The position numbers and the translations under genes are program-made. Shown here in pieces: positions 7,962 to 17,634 of a stretch of DNA of 64,000 nt. Numbering within the stretch: the first letter of the stretch is position 1; each line of letters begins with the position of its first letter. Below the pieces are notes generated by a model. The model saw nothing but the letters and a program-made list of their open reading frames with translations. It was not told where the DNA came from and made no database searches. The DNA comes from Octadecabacter temperatus (GTDB taxonomy: Bacteria > Pseudomonadota > Alphaproteobacteria > Rhodobacterales > Rhodobacteraceae). The stretch lies in NCBI RefSeq assembly GCF_001187845.1, contig NZ_CP012160.1, positions 1,612,001 to 1,676,000 of the forward strand. The letters run 5' to 3'.

Positions 7962-9806
7962 ATGGCCAACGGCAAGACTAAAAACTTCTTTGTATGGATC
8001 ATTATGGGTCTGTTGTTTGTCGGACTTATGGGCTTTGGCGCCACGGGTCTTTCAGGCAATATCAGCTCGATCGGTTCGGTTGGCGAAAAGCCCGTTTCGG
8101 TGCAGCGATATTACCAAGAATTGCAGTCGCAAATCAGCATCGCCAGCGCGCAAGCCGGCCGTGCCTTGTCCTTCCCAGAAGCAGAGGCCGCGAACCTTCC
8201 GGCGCGTGCCTTGCAAACCGTCGTTGCCGAACGCAGCCTAGACAGCGAAGCCGCAATGCTGGGCCTGTCTGTTGGGGATGACGTTGTTGGCGAACAGGTT
8301 CTGGCGAACCCGTCTTTCCGTGGCATTGATGGCGCGTTTGATCGCACGGTCTACCGCGAAGCGCTGGCGCGCTCGAACACCAACGTGCGCGAATATGAAA
8401 CTGATCTGCGTGACGGCGCATCGCGGGCACTGCTGCAAGGCGCTGTCTTTACAGGCGTCTCAGATCCGGTTGCTTTCGGCGAAGTCGTGGCGAAATTTAC
8501 CCGTGAAGGCCGCACATTCACATGGGCACCTTTGACATCTGACAACGTTGAAATCACCCTGCCTGAGCCGACAGATGCAGACCTACAGGCCCACTACGAC
8601 GCAAACCCTGAGCTTTACACCAGCTTAGAAACACGCGTGCTACGCTATGTCTGGCTGACACCTGATATGATCCAAGACGACATGCCAGTTGATGAAAACG
8701 AGCTGCGCGCTGAATACGAAGAACGCATCGACGAGTTCGTCCAAGCAGAACGTCGCTTGATCGAACGTTTGGTGTTTTCCAGTGAAGAAGACGCACAGAC
8801 AGCACTTGATGCGATCAACGCAGGCGAAACGACCTTCCCAGATTTGGTTGAAGAACGTGGTCTTAGTTTGTCTGATGTTGATGGCGGCGATGTCACCGAG
8901 GCCGAAATGGGTGATGCGGGCGCTGCGATCTTCGCATCCGAAACCGGTGGCGTTTCGGGCCCCTTCCCCAGCGACCTTGGCCCGACACTGTTTCGCATGA
9001 ACGCTGTCCTTGCCGCACGCAACACGACCTTTGAAGAGGCCTTGCCGCAACTGCGCGAAGATCAATCCGCAGCCCGTGCGCGCCGCGTAATAGAAGACCA
9101 GATCGACCCGATCACCAACCTTATGGCAGGTGGCGCGACGCTGGATAACTTGGTTGAACAAACGGACATGGTGCTCGGCGAGCTTGATTTCACCAGCGTC
9201 ACAACAGATGGCATTGCGGCCTATGCAGCCTTTCGTGAATTGGCCGTAACGCAAAACGTTGGTGATTACCCTGAATTGGCGGAACTGGACGACGGCGGCT
9301 TGTTCGCTCTTGAAGTCGTTGAAATTCACGAACCGGACCTGATCCCGTTGGATGACATCCGCGAGGACGTCGTTGCAGGATGGGAAGTCCAAGAAACCAC
9401 AGCCGCTGTTATCGCAGCAGCCGAAGACAAGCAGGCGCAGCTTAGCTCTGCGGTACAGGATTTCGCGTTCCTTGACCTCGATTCTGTCCAAGAGACAAAC
9501 ATCACACGTCGTGGGTTCATCAACGGTGCGCCAAGCACGTTCCTGACAGAGATTTTCGAAATGGAGCAAGGCGACGTGCGTGTTATCCCGAACGAAGGCA
9601 ACGCGATCATCGTCCGCCTCGACGCGATCACAGCCGCAGATGAAACCGATGAAGCCTACACCGCCGAAGTCGCATCCGTTGCTGAAACCGTTGGCGAAGG
9701 CATCGCGCAAGACATCTATGAGCTTTACAACCGCACTGTACAGTTGCGCACCGATGTTCAGATCAACGAACAAGCGCTCAACGCTGTTCACACGAATTTC
9801 CGGTAA
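7962..9806 (+). CDS. ppiD: PpiD-like periplasmic peptidyl-prolyl isomerase/chaperone
   Basis: A 614-residue inner-membrane-anchored folding factor. One transmembrane helix near residues 9-30 (FFVWIIMGLLFVGLMGFGA) is followed by a SurA/PpiD-type N-terminal chaperone region and a parvulin (PpiC) domain at about 265-350, which contains RLIERLVFSSEEDAQ and the GGVSGPFPSDLGPTLFRM stretch. PpiD proteins act at the periplasmic exit of the Sec translocon. The parvulin domain looks divergent, so isomerase activity is uncertain. trpE starts three bases after the stop, so both are likely on one transcript. Confidence 0.92.
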   Translation: MANGKTKNFFVWIIMGLLFVGLMGFGATGLSGNISSIGSVGEKPVSVQRYYQELQSQISIASAQAGRALSFPEAEAANLPARALQTVVAERSLDSEAAMLGLSVGDDVVGEQVLANPSFRGIDGAFDRTVYREALARSNTNVREYETDLRDGASRALLQGAVFTGVSDPVAFGEVVAKFTREGRTFTWAPLTSDNVEITLPEPTDADLQAHYDANPELYTSLETRVLRYVWLTPDMIQDDMPVDENELRAEYEERIDEFVQAERRLIERLVFSSEEDAQTALDAINAGETTFPDLVEERGLSLSDVDGGDVTEAEMGDAGAAIFASETGGVSGPFPSDLGPTLFRMNAVLAARNTTFEEALPQLREDQSAARARRVIEDQIDPITNLMAGGATLDNLVEQTDMVLGELDFTSVTTDGIAAYAAFRELAVTQNVGDYPELAELDDGGLFALEVVEIHEPDLIPLDDIREDVVAGWEVQETTAAVIAAAEDKQAQLSSAVQDFAFLDLDSVQETNITRRGFINGAPSTFLTEIFEMEQGDVRVIPNEGNAIIVRLDAITAADETDEAYTAEVASVAETVGEGIAQDIYELYNRTVQLRTDVQINEQALNAVHTNFR

Positions 9807-9809
9807 ATC

Positions 9810-11312
9810 ATGAAACCCGATTTCGAAACATTCAGCGCTGGCTATAACGCGGGCGAAAACCAGATCGTCTATACACGGCTGACGGCGGATCTTGATACGC
9901 CTGTGTCACTGATGCTGAAACTGACCAGCGCTGGCAAAGACGCGTTCTTGCTCGAATCTGTGACGGGCGGTGAAGTGCGTGGGCGTTATTCGATCGTTGG
10001 CATGAAACCCGATCTGATCTGGGAATGTCGCGGAACGCAAAGCAAAATCAACCGCTCTGCCCGCTTTGACGAGACCGCGTTTGAGGACCAATCCGGTGAT
10101 CCGTTGGCGACCCTGCGCAGCCTGATCGCTGAAAGCCGGATTGACCTGCCTGCCGACCTACCCGCTGCATCTGCAGGGCTGTTCGGTTACCTTGGCTACG
10201 ACATGATCCGCCTTGTGGAACACTTGCCGGACGTAAACCCTGACCCGCTGGGCTTGCCCGATGCCGTCATGCTACGCCCATCCGTCGTTGCCGTTCTTGA
10301 TGGTGTTAAAGGCGAAGTCATTTTGGTGGCCCCTGCCTACGCGACCTCTGGCCTATCTGCCAAAGCCGCTTATGCGCAAGCCGCTGAACGCGTGATGGAC
10401 GCGCAGCGCGCGCTTGAGCGACCCATTCCAAAGGAAGACCGCGCTTTGGGCGACGCGACAGACGCGCCCGACCCTGTGTCCAATTTCACCAAGTCGGGCT
10501 ACATGGAAGCCGTTGAAAAAGCGAAAGACTACATTCGCGCCGGCGACATCTTCCAATGCGTGCCAAGCCAACGCTGGACACAGACCTATTCGGAACCGCC
10601 TTTCGCACTTTATCGTAGCCTGCGCCGCACGAACCCGTCTCCATTCATGTTCTATTTCAACTACGGCGACTACCAAGTCATCGGGGCCAGCCCTGAAATC
10701 TTGGTGCGCGTATTCGGATCCGAAGTCACAATCCGCCCGATTGCCGGAACGCGCCCCCGTGGTGCGACACCAGAAGAGGACAACGCAAACGAGTTGGACT
10801 TGATGGCAGACAAGAAAGAACTGGCAGAACACTTGATGCTGCTTGATCTGGGCCGCAACGACACAGGCAAAGTGTCCAAGATCGGCACCGTGCGCCCAAC
10901 CGAACAATTCATCGTCGAACGCTACAGCCACGTTATGCACATCGTGTCAAACGTGGTCGGTGAGCTTGCCGACGATCAAGACGCCCTAAGCGCCTTCTTT
11001 GCGGGCATGCCAGCAGGTACCGTATCCGGCGCACCGAAAGTCCGCGCCATGGAAATCATCGACGAACTAGAGCCTGAAAAGCGCGGACTGTATGGCGGAG
11101 GCTGCGGATACTTTAGTGCCAATGGCGACATGGATATGTGTATTGCCTTACGCACTGCAGTCCTGAAAGGTGATCAGCTGTACATCCAAGCTGGCGGCGG
11201 CGTTGTCTATGACAGCGACCCCGAGGCGGAATACATGGAGACCGTCCACAAAAGCAACGCGATCCGACGCGCGGCCGCCGATGCGGCGATGTTCCGGTCA
11301 GGCAATTCCTAA
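9810..11312 (+). CDS. trpE: Anthranilate synthase component I
   Basis: Converts chorismate to anthranilate, the first committed step of tryptophan synthesis, with the glutaminase subunit TrpG encoded at 17635. The 500-residue chain has the tryptophan-binding LLES...S element near residues 48-62, which marks feedback inhibition, and the catalytic C-terminal motifs IAGTRPRG, LLDLGRNDTGKVSKIG, MPAGTVSGAPKVRAM and YGGGCGYFS. It follows ppiD by three bases, leaving no room for its own leader-peptide attenuator. The usual close linkage to trpG is broken by more than 6 kb of other genes. Confidence 0.97.
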   Translation: MKPDFETFSAGYNAGENQIVYTRLTADLDTPVSLMLKLTSAGKDAFLLESVTGGEVRGRYSIVGMKPDLIWECRGTQSKINRSARFDETAFEDQSGDPLATLRSLIAESRIDLPADLPAASAGLFGYLGYDMIRLVEHLPDVNPDPLGLPDAVMLRPSVVAVLDGVKGEVILVAPAYATSGLSAKAAYAQAAERVMDAQRALERPIPKEDRALGDATDAPDPVSNFTKSGYMEAVEKAKDYIRAGDIFQCVPSQRWTQTYSEPPFALYRSLRRTNPSPFMFYFNYGDYQVIGASPEILVRVFGSEVTIRPIAGTRPRGATPEEDNANELDLMADKKELAEHLMLLDLGRNDTGKVSKIGTVRPTEQFIVERYSHVMHIVSNVVGELADDQDALSAFFAGMPAGTVSGAPKVRAMEIIDELEPEKRGLYGGGCGYFSANGDMDMCIALRTAVLKGDQLYIQAGGGVVYDSDPEAEYMETVHKSNAIRRAAADAAMFRSGNS

Positions 11313-11376
11313 ACACCCGAATTTGGCATGCGGTCCATGCCGCCATTTGCGCTTAATTCAGGTATACGCAGTGGCT

Positions 11377-11751
11377 TTAGCCCGACTTTCCTGCGACACC
11401 ATGGCGATACTGACCAATGCCCAAGCCCCCTACCACAATGGCGACCACGATAGACACTACAGTCGCGGCGGCGCCCTCGATCCAGAAGCCAAAAATCAAA
11501 CAGGCCGCGGTCAGGGCAACCCAACCAGCATCACCCAGAACAAAGAACAACACCACCTTTGGCAAGTGGCTTAGCTTCGTTGCGGTCACAGCGAGAAGCA
11601 CCGCGTTAATGCATAATAGCAGGCCAAGCGCAGTAATGATCGTTGCTGGTGGAGAGCCGACAAAATGCGTAACCTCTTGCGGCATTGCGACAAACAGCAC
11701 ACCAAACACGGCACAAGAAAAACAATTCGCCCAAAGAAAATTTCGCAGCAT
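11377..11751 (-). CDS. Small integral membrane protein of unknown function
   Basis: About 124 residues with roughly four hydrophobic helices separated by short loops (for example SCAVFGVLFVAMP and TALGLLLCINAVLLAV) and a short basic C-terminus. I recognise no family motif. I chose ATG 11751; an in-frame TTG at 11772 is possible but would overlap the palindrome beside it. It is transcribed divergently from a MarR regulator with about 50 bases between, the usual arrangement for a target of that regulator. Confidence 0.65.
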   Translation of the reverse strand: MLRNFLWANCFSCAVFGVLFVAMPQEVTHFVGSPPATIITALGLLLCINAVLLAVTATKLSHLPKVVLFFVLGDAGWVALTAACLIFGFWIEGAAATVVSIVVAIVVGGLGIGQYRHGVAGKSG

Positions 11752-11765
11752 TGCGGCACCCAATC

Positions 11766-11784
11766 TTGTCAACTAGGGTGACAA
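11766..11784. promoter_or_regulatory. Inverted repeat between divergent genes, probable MarR operator
   Basis: Perfect TTGTCA-N7-TGACAA palindrome centred between the membrane-protein and MarR starts. MarR dimers usually bind 16-20 bp inverted repeats in exactly this position and repress both directions. A further TTGTCA half-site overlaps the marR start codon at 11802. Confidence 0.6.
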
Positions 11785-11801
11785 TATCAAGGGAGCAAAA
11801 G

Positions 11802-12269
11802 TTGTCAACAAAGATTACAAGATCACCACGCGCAGGCATTGTCTTGGTCGACAGTCAGGCGTTGCGCTTGTCTCAGGCGATTGCGGCGTATCAGCAAGGG
11901 CAAGTAACATGGTTGATCGACGAACTAGCCAAACAAGGCTTCGACACACTAACGCCCACGCATGTGTCATTCCTCTCGACATTGGACTGCGCTGACAACT
12001 ACGCTTCCGAAGTTGCGCGTAGGCTGAACCTGTCACGCCAAGCAGTCCATAAAACCGTGGCCGAGCTTAGCACCCTTGGATACATCCAAAACGTTCCCAA
12101 CCCGATCAAACGCAACAGCAAGGTCATTCAGATCACGGCCCACGGCGAAGCGCTCATTGCGGCGGCACGGCGGCTTTACGCGGAATTGGATGACAGCCTG
12201 TGCCAAGACTGTGCGCCAAGCGATATTGAACGCATGATAAATCTTCTTGGAAATCAGTTTTCATCTTGA
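11802..12269 (+). CDS. MarR family transcriptional regulator
   Basis: A 155-residue winged-helix regulator. The recognition region EVARRLNLSRQAVHKTVAEL (about residues 72-91) is followed by a wing-like stretch ending in ITAHGEALI. I chose TTG 11802 because GGGAG sits seven bases before it; the frame is open further upstream but then runs back through the divergent promoter. It likely represses itself and the divergent membrane protein, and perhaps the enzyme genes starting at 12432. The ligand is unknown. Confidence 0.8.
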   Translation: MSTKITRSPRAGIVLVDSQALRLSQAIAAYQQGQVTWLIDELAKQGFDTLTPTHVSFLSTLDCADNYASEVARRLNLSRQAVHKTVAELSTLGYIQNVPNPIKRNSKVIQITAHGEALIAAARRLYAELDDSLCQDCAPSDIERMINLLGNQFSS

Positions 12270-12431
12270 AACGGGCACCCGCCGAAAAGGTTTGCAGCCG
12301 CTGCAGCTTCACCGCCGTGGACTGCGTCGCCGGCAAAATAGATGCAAAAATTGGGTCCAGACGTCGGTTCGCGACCAGAATGGAACCGATTTGATGATAT
12401 TCATGTCAGAACGAATTTCAAAGGAGCCCGC

Positions 12432-14477
12432 ATGTCCACCGACCCATTGCTTCAACCCTACCAACTTAAGCACCTGACATTGCGCAATCGCATCATGACG
12501 ACCAGCCATGAACCGGCTTACCCCGAAGAAGGCATGCCCAAAGAACGCTACGCCGCCTATCATGCGGAACGAGCAAAGGCTGGTGTCGCGCTTGCGATGA
12601 CCGCAGGATCCGCCGCCGTCAGCCGTGACAGCCCGCCCGTGTTCAACAACATCCTTGCTTACAAGGACGAGGTCGTGCCGTGGATCCAAAACTTAACTGA
12701 CAGTGTGCACGAACATGGCTGTGCTGTGATGATCCAGTTGACCCACTTGGGACGACGCACGACGTGGGACAAGGGCAATTGGCTGCCATCAGTATCGTCC
12801 AGCAAACACCGGGAACCAGCGCATCACGCCTTTCCAAAGTTGCTGGAAGACTGGGACATCGACCGCATCATCAACGACTTTGCCGATGCCGCCGAGCGGA
12901 TGAAAGCAGGAGGAATGGATGGGATTGAATTGCAGGTTTACGGACACCTGTTGGACCAGTTTTGGTCCCCCCTTACGAATGATCTGGTCGGACCATATGG
13001 GGCTGACACGTTAGAAAACCGCATGCGCTTCCCGATGGATGTGGTTGAGGCAATCCGCAAACGCGTTGGGTCTGAATTCATTGTCGGGATGCGATACACC
13101 GCCGATGAGGCGCAAAAAGGCGGTATCACGCCAAAAGAAGGCTTGGAGATTTCAAAACGCCTTGCCGCTACAGGACAGATCGATTTTCTGAACGTCATTC
13201 GCGGGCGGGTCCACACGGACCCCGCGATGACAGACGTGATCCCCGTGCAAGGTATGACGTCTGCACCACACCTCGATTTTGCGGGCGAGTTGCGTAAGGC
13301 CACTGGCATGCCAACCTTTCACGCAGCCCGCATTCCCGACGTCGCGACAGCGCGCCATGCGGTTCAGGCGGGTCTGCTAGATTTGGTCGGCATGACGCGC
13401 GCCCATATGGCTGACCCGCATATTGTTCGAAAAATTATCGAGGGGCGTGAGGACGATATCCGCCCCTGCGTTGGCGCGACCTACTGCCTAGATCGGATCT
13501 ATCAAGCCGGTGACGCCCTATGCATCCACAACGCAGCTACAGGGCGTGAATTGACGATGCCCCATGACATCCCTGTCGCGGCAACCAAAAAAAAGATCGT
13601 CGTCATTGGCGCAGGCCCAGCTGGGCTTGAGGCCGCGCGTGTCGCGGCTGAGCGCGGCCATGATGTGACCGTGTTTGAAGCCGCACCCGAGGCTGGTGGC
13701 CAAGTGCGCCTGACCGCGCGGTCCCACCGTCGCCGTGAAATGATTGGCATCATCGCGTGGCGCATGGCCCAATGTGCAGCCCGCGATGTGACCTTCCATT
13801 TCAACACATGGGCGGAGGCAGAAAATGTGACCGCGTTAAACCCCGATGTTGTGATCGTTGCCACGGGTGGTTTGCCGAATATGGAGCTGTTCGAACAGAA
13901 GGGTGAGCAAGCGAATGTTGTATCGGCATGGGATATCATATCGGGCGATGTGAAACCTACTGGCAAAGTCCTAATCTATGACGAGAGCGGCGATCACCCT
14001 GCCCTTCAAGCTGCCGAAGTCGCGGCGAATGCTGGCGCAACGGTTGAAGTCATGACGCCAGACCGCACGTTTTCACCCAATGTTATGGCAATGAATTTGG
14101 TCCCCTATATGCGTGCCCTTCAGGACAAAGACGTTACCTTTACCGTCACGCGCCGCTTGCTAGACGTTTCACGCAGCGGCAACAAATTGGCGGTAACGAT
14201 TGGTACTGACTATTCTGACCATTCCTATGATACCGAAGTCGATCAGGTCGTGGTGAACTACGGTACCTTGCCGCTTGATGAGCTATATTTTGATCTAAAA
14301 CCAATGTCTTCCAACGCTGGCGAAGTTGATTACGACGCGCTCATCGCAGGCAAACCCCAATCAGCTAACCGCAACGAAAACGGGTCGTTCCAACTGTTCC
14401 GTATTGGCGATGCCGTATCAGCCCGCAACACCCATGCGGCGATCTACGACGCATTGCGGCTGGTAAAGGATATCTAA
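12432..14477 (+). CDS. NADH:flavin oxidoreductase (Old Yellow Enzyme/TMADH type), possible N-methyl amino acid demethylase
   Basis: A 681-residue flavo-iron-sulfur enzyme. The N-terminal half is an FMN TIM barrel ([24 protein letters not shown]), and the C-terminal half carries an FAD/NAD(P) Rossmann domain ([20 protein letters not shown]). This layout matches trimethylamine dehydrogenase, dienoyl-CoA reductase and the N-methylproline and dimethylglycine demethylases. The iron-sulfur segment is C346-x5-C352-x11-C364, with A349 where classical members have the second cysteine. AAGGAG sits six bases before ATG 12432. The next gene, a proline-racemase-fold enzyme, starts one base after the stop, so a cyclic or N-methylated amino acid substrate is a reasonable inference. 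Confidence 0.82.
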   Translation: MSTDPLLQPYQLKHLTLRNRIMTTSHEPAYPEEGMPKERYAAYHAERAKAGVALAMTAGSAAVSRDSPPVFNNILAYKDEVVPWIQNLTDSVHEHGCAVMIQLTHLGRRTTWDKGNWLPSVSSSKHREPAHHAFPKLLEDWDIDRIINDFADAAERMKAGGMDGIELQVYGHLLDQFWSPLTNDLVGPYGADTLENRMRFPMDVVEAIRKRVGSEFIVGMRYTADEAQKGGITPKEGLEISKRLAATGQIDFLNVIRGRVHTDPAMTDVIPVQGMTSAPHLDFAGELRKATGMPTFHAARIPDVATARHAVQAGLLDLVGMTRAHMADPHIVRKIIEGREDDIRPCVGATYCLDRIYQAGDALCIHNAATGRELTMPHDIPVAATKKKIVVIGAGPAGLEAARVAAERGHDVTVFEAAPEAGGQVRLTARSHRRREMIGIIAWRMAQCAARDVTFHFNTWAEAENVTALNPDVVIVATGGLPNMELFEQKGEQANVVSAWDIISGDVKPTGKVLIYDESGDHPALQAAEVAANAGATVEVMTPDRTFSPNVMAMNLVPYMRALQDKDVTFTVTRRLLDVSRSGNKLAVTIGTDYSDHSYDTEVDQVVVNYGTLPLDELYFDLKPMSSNAGEVDYDALIAGKPQSANRNENGSFQLFRIGDAVSARNTHAAIYDALRLVKDI

Positions 14478-14478
14478 C

Positions 14479-15516
14479 ATGCGCAGCAGCAAAACCATTC
14501 ACGTTGTGTCCTGCCACGCCGAGGGCGAAGTCGGCGATGTCATCGTTGGCGGCGTAGCTCCACCACCCGGTGAAACCCTGTGGGAGCAACGCACATGGAT
14601 CGCTAAGGATCAAACCCTGCGCAATTTCATACTGAACGAGCCGCGTGGCGGGGTTTTTAGGCACGTGAACCTTCTAGTCCCGCCTGTGCATCCCGACGCA
14701 CAGATGGGCTGGATCATTATGGAACCAGAAGACACGCCACCAATGTCAGGCTCCAACTCTATCTGCGTTTCTACCGTGCTGTTGGACAGCGGGATCATCC
14801 CGATGACGGAGCCCGTGACCGAAATGGTTCTAGAAGCCCCCGGTGGATTGGTGCGCGTACGGGCCGATTGCAAAGACGGCAAAGCGGAACGCATCACTGT
14901 GCAAAACCTGCCGTCCTTTGCTGGTGAATTGGGTGTGCCGTTAAACGTGCCAAGCTTGGGGCAGATCACTGTCGACACGGCCTTTGGTGGGGATAGCTTC
15001 GTTGTCGTCGATGCGGCGGCACTGGGGTTCGACTTGGTCGAAAGCGAGGCCAAGACCCTCGCACAACTAGGTGTAGCGATCACCAATGCCGCCAACGATC
15101 AACTGACGTTCCACCATCCTGACAATCCAGACTGGACCCATTTTTCGTTTTGTCTTTTCGCAGGACCAATCACCCGCGATGGCAACCACTTAACGACCTC
15201 TGCCGCAGTTGCGATCCAACCGGGAAAGATTGACCGCTCACCGACTGGCACTGCGGCCTCTGCCCGCATGGCGATTCTTCATGCACGTGGTGAGATGGGT
15301 GTTGGCGAAACCTTCACGGCCCGTTCAATCATAAACTCGGAATTCCATGGTCGGATCGTGGGCACAACATCAGTCGGCAATACCCTCGCCATCATTCCCG
15401 AAATAACAGGTCGTGCGTGGATCACCGGAACGCATCAACATATGCTTGATCCTGATGATCCATGGCCCGAGGGTTATCGCTTAAGCGACACTTGGCCCGA
15501 CTTAAAGGAGCGTTAA
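14479..15516 (+). CDS. Proline racemase superfamily enzyme with Ser/Thr active site
   Basis: A 345-residue member of the proline racemase/hydroxyproline epimerase fold, with its two symmetric active-site segments visible as MSGSNSICV (S90) and [13 protein letters not shown] (T256). Racemases and epimerases use two cysteines here; trans-3-hydroxyproline dehydratases have threonine at the second place. Serine plus threonine suggests a dehydratase-like or other one-base reaction, not racemisation. It is coupled to the upstream demethylase-type gene (one-base gap) and the downstream NTF2-like gene (two-base gap). Fold call secure, reaction unknown. Confidence 0.85.
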   Translation: MRSSKTIHVVSCHAEGEVGDVIVGGVAPPPGETLWEQRTWIAKDQTLRNFILNEPRGGVFRHVNLLVPPVHPDAQMGWIIMEPEDTPPMSGSNSICVSTVLLDSGIIPMTEPVTEMVLEAPGGLVRVRADCKDGKAERITVQNLPSFAGELGVPLNVPSLGQITVDTAFGGDSFVVVDAAALGFDLVESEAKTLAQLGVAITNAANDQLTFHHPDNPDWTHFSFCLFAGPITRDGNHLTTSAAVAIQPGKIDRSPTGTAASARMAILHARGEMGVGETFTARSIINSEFHGRIVGTTSVGNTLAIIPEITGRAWITGTHQHMLDPDDPWPEGYRLSDTWPDLKER

Positions 15517-15518
15517 GA

Positions 15519-15905
15519 ATGCCCAACGACACAGAGCAGAACAAACGCAACGCGATCGCGTTCTATGATTTGATGTTCAATCAATGCGAACCACGTGACG
15601 CAATCAATCAGTTTGTTGGTGATGAATATATCCAGCACAATCCACATGTGGCAGACGGAAAAGACGCGTTTATCGCCTACTTTGAACGCATGGCAGCCGA
15701 CTACCCTGGAAAAGTCACGCACTTCAAACGGGCGATTGCCGAAGGCAACATGGTTGTTCTGCACTGCCACCAAATTTGGCCCGGTAGCGACGATTATGCT
15801 GGCATCGATATCTTCAGGTTCGACGACAACGGTAAAATCGTTGAACATTGGGATGTTCTGCAGGTCATTGGAGACACGTCACAAAACGATAACGGCTTGT
15901 TCTAG
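15519..15905 (+). CDS. SnoaL-like/NTF2-fold protein
   Basis: A 128-residue cytoplasmic protein with the SnoaL-like NTF2 cone fold, recognisable from FYDLMFNQCEP, YIQHNPHVADGKDAF and DIFRFDDNGKIVEHWDVLQ. Family members are small cyclases, isomerases or hydrolases; no specific activity can be given. AAAGGAG lies directly before ATG 15519. It is the last gene of the three-gene enzyme run beginning at 12432 and converges with the YibQ gene nine bases beyond its stop. Confidence 0.82.
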   Translation: MPNDTEQNKRNAIAFYDLMFNQCEPRDAINQFVGDEYIQHNPHVADGKDAFIAYFERMAADYPGKVTHFKRAIAEGNMVVLHCHQIWPGSDDYAGIDIFRFDDNGKIVEHWDVLQVIGDTSQNDNGLF

Positions 15906-15914
15906 TTTGGTTAC

Positions 15915-17465
15915 TTATTCAGCCGTCAAAATCGCACTGATCGGTACAAGTGCCACCTGATCACCGCTGTTGGTTGAGCCCCAAAGGATCAGCGCAGAAA
16001 TCGTATCGGGGCGAACCCGTCCAACCAGCACAACACCGCTTTCCTGACGCGCACGGAAGGCCGCTTGATCAACAAAGCGTCGAATAACGCGGGCGTCTTG
16101 GTCCTCAGCATCCAAGTCACGATAAACAACAGCTGCAGGAACACCCGCGGCCTCAGCGGCGCGGCCCGCCATGTTCAAACCTTGGCTCACGCTCACGAAC
16201 CCACGCCCTTGCGATGCAAGAATATCCATCGCCTGTTGGGTTACGTCGCGATCAGATTGTAGCCCGCCATCGCCCACGTCCAGCAGGGCAACGGATTCTG
16301 GAAGTTTGGAGAACACGCTCTGAAATGTAACCTCAACGTCGCTTGGCACAGCCCCCTCAGGCAGTTTCGCAAGGACTGCAATTTCAAACCCGCTTTGACG
16401 GTAGGTTTCCATCAGCTCGGCTGCGTTCGCAACACTTGGGTCAATCGCAATGGTCACAGGAAATGTCAGACCTGACAACGCGGCAGCCGCCGCGGACATA
16501 GACCCATCATCAATCAGAACAACAGACATGAGTGGTTTGCCATCAACGTCGCCCGCATCGGCGGCAAAATCCACAAGCGCATTGTCGGTGTTTGCAGGTG
16601 CGGCTTCTGGTGTTTCCTCCGCGACCTCTTCATCGGCACCAGGTCGACGAATGGTCACGCCTGTATCGCGATTCCCAAGCAGCGTGTTCTCGCCACCTTG
16701 CAATTGAAAACGCGGTGTCGCGGGTTCTTGGGGCTCCGCAGACGCCAAGATATCATCGGCGGGTTGGTCCGTTGGGGCATCCTCAACACCAGTATCTGGC
16801 GTAGCGGCTTCACCATCAACTCCGATTGCATCGGCGCCAAGGTCGACTACGAAAAAGTCCTCGGACCCTTCTTCTGGCGTCTCAGCCTCAGGGTTCGGAT
16901 CAATCGGGTCGACAACATCAACGTCAACATCAACCTCGGCCTCAGGCTCAACGACAAGCGTCGGCTGCGCGGGTGTTGTCGAAACCGTCAGATCCGCTTC
17001 CGATGCAGGAACTTGTGGGGCGAGTGACTGGGGATTGGGCAAAACAGGATCAACGGGCTGCGCAAGCAACGCGGCGCTTTCAGACGCCTCAGGAGCTTCC
17101 ATCGCCCCCTCAATCGCCAACACCGCCGGCTCATCTAATGGGTCCGTATCAGCACGCGGTGCTTCAACTTCAGCCTCAATAGCTTCTGGCGCACCCGGTT
17201 CAATGACCTTTGGATCAGCCAATGCGCCCTCTTCATCTGGTAATTCAGGCGCTTGCGGTTCTTCAATGGAAACGCTGCCGACTGGTGTTGACGGGCTGTT
17301 CGATTCTTCTGGCTCAACGGTCACGGGCTCAACCTGCGGTGCCTCAACCAAAGGCGCTTCTGGTGGTGTAACTCCGGCAGGCAATTCGCTCATCACCGAT
17401 GCAGCACCTAGTCCCAAAGCCGAGACAAAGCCCCCTGCCAACACTCCACCGATCATTCCACGCAT
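15915..17465 (-). CDS. Divergent polysaccharide deacetylase (YibQ-like)
   Basis: A 516-residue envelope protein. An N-terminal hydrophobic segment (about residues 4-24) is followed by roughly 270 residues of acidic, proline- and alanine-rich low-complexity sequence, then a C-terminal domain (about 305-510) resembling the divergent polysaccharide deacetylase family (LMSVVLIDDGS, FPVTIAIDPS, SVALLDVGDGGLQSDR). The family has a NodB-like barrel; classic metal ligands are not obvious, so catalysis is uncertain. It is usually exported. It lies divergent from trpG and convergent with the accessory enzyme genes. Confidence 0.78.
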   Translation of the reverse strand: MRGMIGGVLAGGFVSALGLGAASVMSELPAGVTPPEAPLVEAPQVEPVTVEPEESNSPSTPVGSVSIEEPQAPELPDEEGALADPKVIEPGAPEAIEAEVEAPRADTDPLDEPAVLAIEGAMEAPEASESAALLAQPVDPVLPNPQSLAPQVPASEADLTVSTTPAQPTLVVEPEAEVDVDVDVVDPIDPNPEAETPEEGSEDFFVVDLGADAIGVDGEAATPDTGVEDAPTDQPADDILASAEPQEPATPRFQLQGGENTLLGNRDTGVTIRRPGADEEVAEETPEAAPANTDNALVDFAADAGDVDGKPLMSVVLIDDGSMSAAAAALSGLTFPVTIAIDPSVANAAELMETYRQSGFEIAVLAKLPEGAVPSDVEVTFQSVFSKLPESVALLDVGDGGLQSDRDVTQQAMDILASQGRGFVSVSQGLNMAGRAAEAAGVPAAVVYRDLDAEDQDARVIRRFVDQAAFRARQESGVVLVGRVRPDTISALILWGSTNSGDQVALVPISAILTAE

Positions 17466-17634
17466 GCGCTCGTCGCCTTCTCAATTCTGTCCCGATTAAC
17501 CTCTGATGGGCCAATTCGAGTGTAATGCGGGCCTTGACGCACCTTGCCGTGCGGCCCATGTATGGCGACACTATACAAGGGGCAGCCCGCCGGACGGTAG
17601 CCCCAAATTAACCCATCCCAAAGGTGGCAGATAA

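Noticed and set aside
8640-9791. Open frame of about 383 codons antisense to ppiD
   Set aside because: No start context or domain, Cys/Phe-rich shadow composition, fully covered by ppiD.
9807-9809. Leader-peptide attenuator before trpE
   Set aside because: Only three bases separate ppiD from trpE and no run of Trp codons precedes it.
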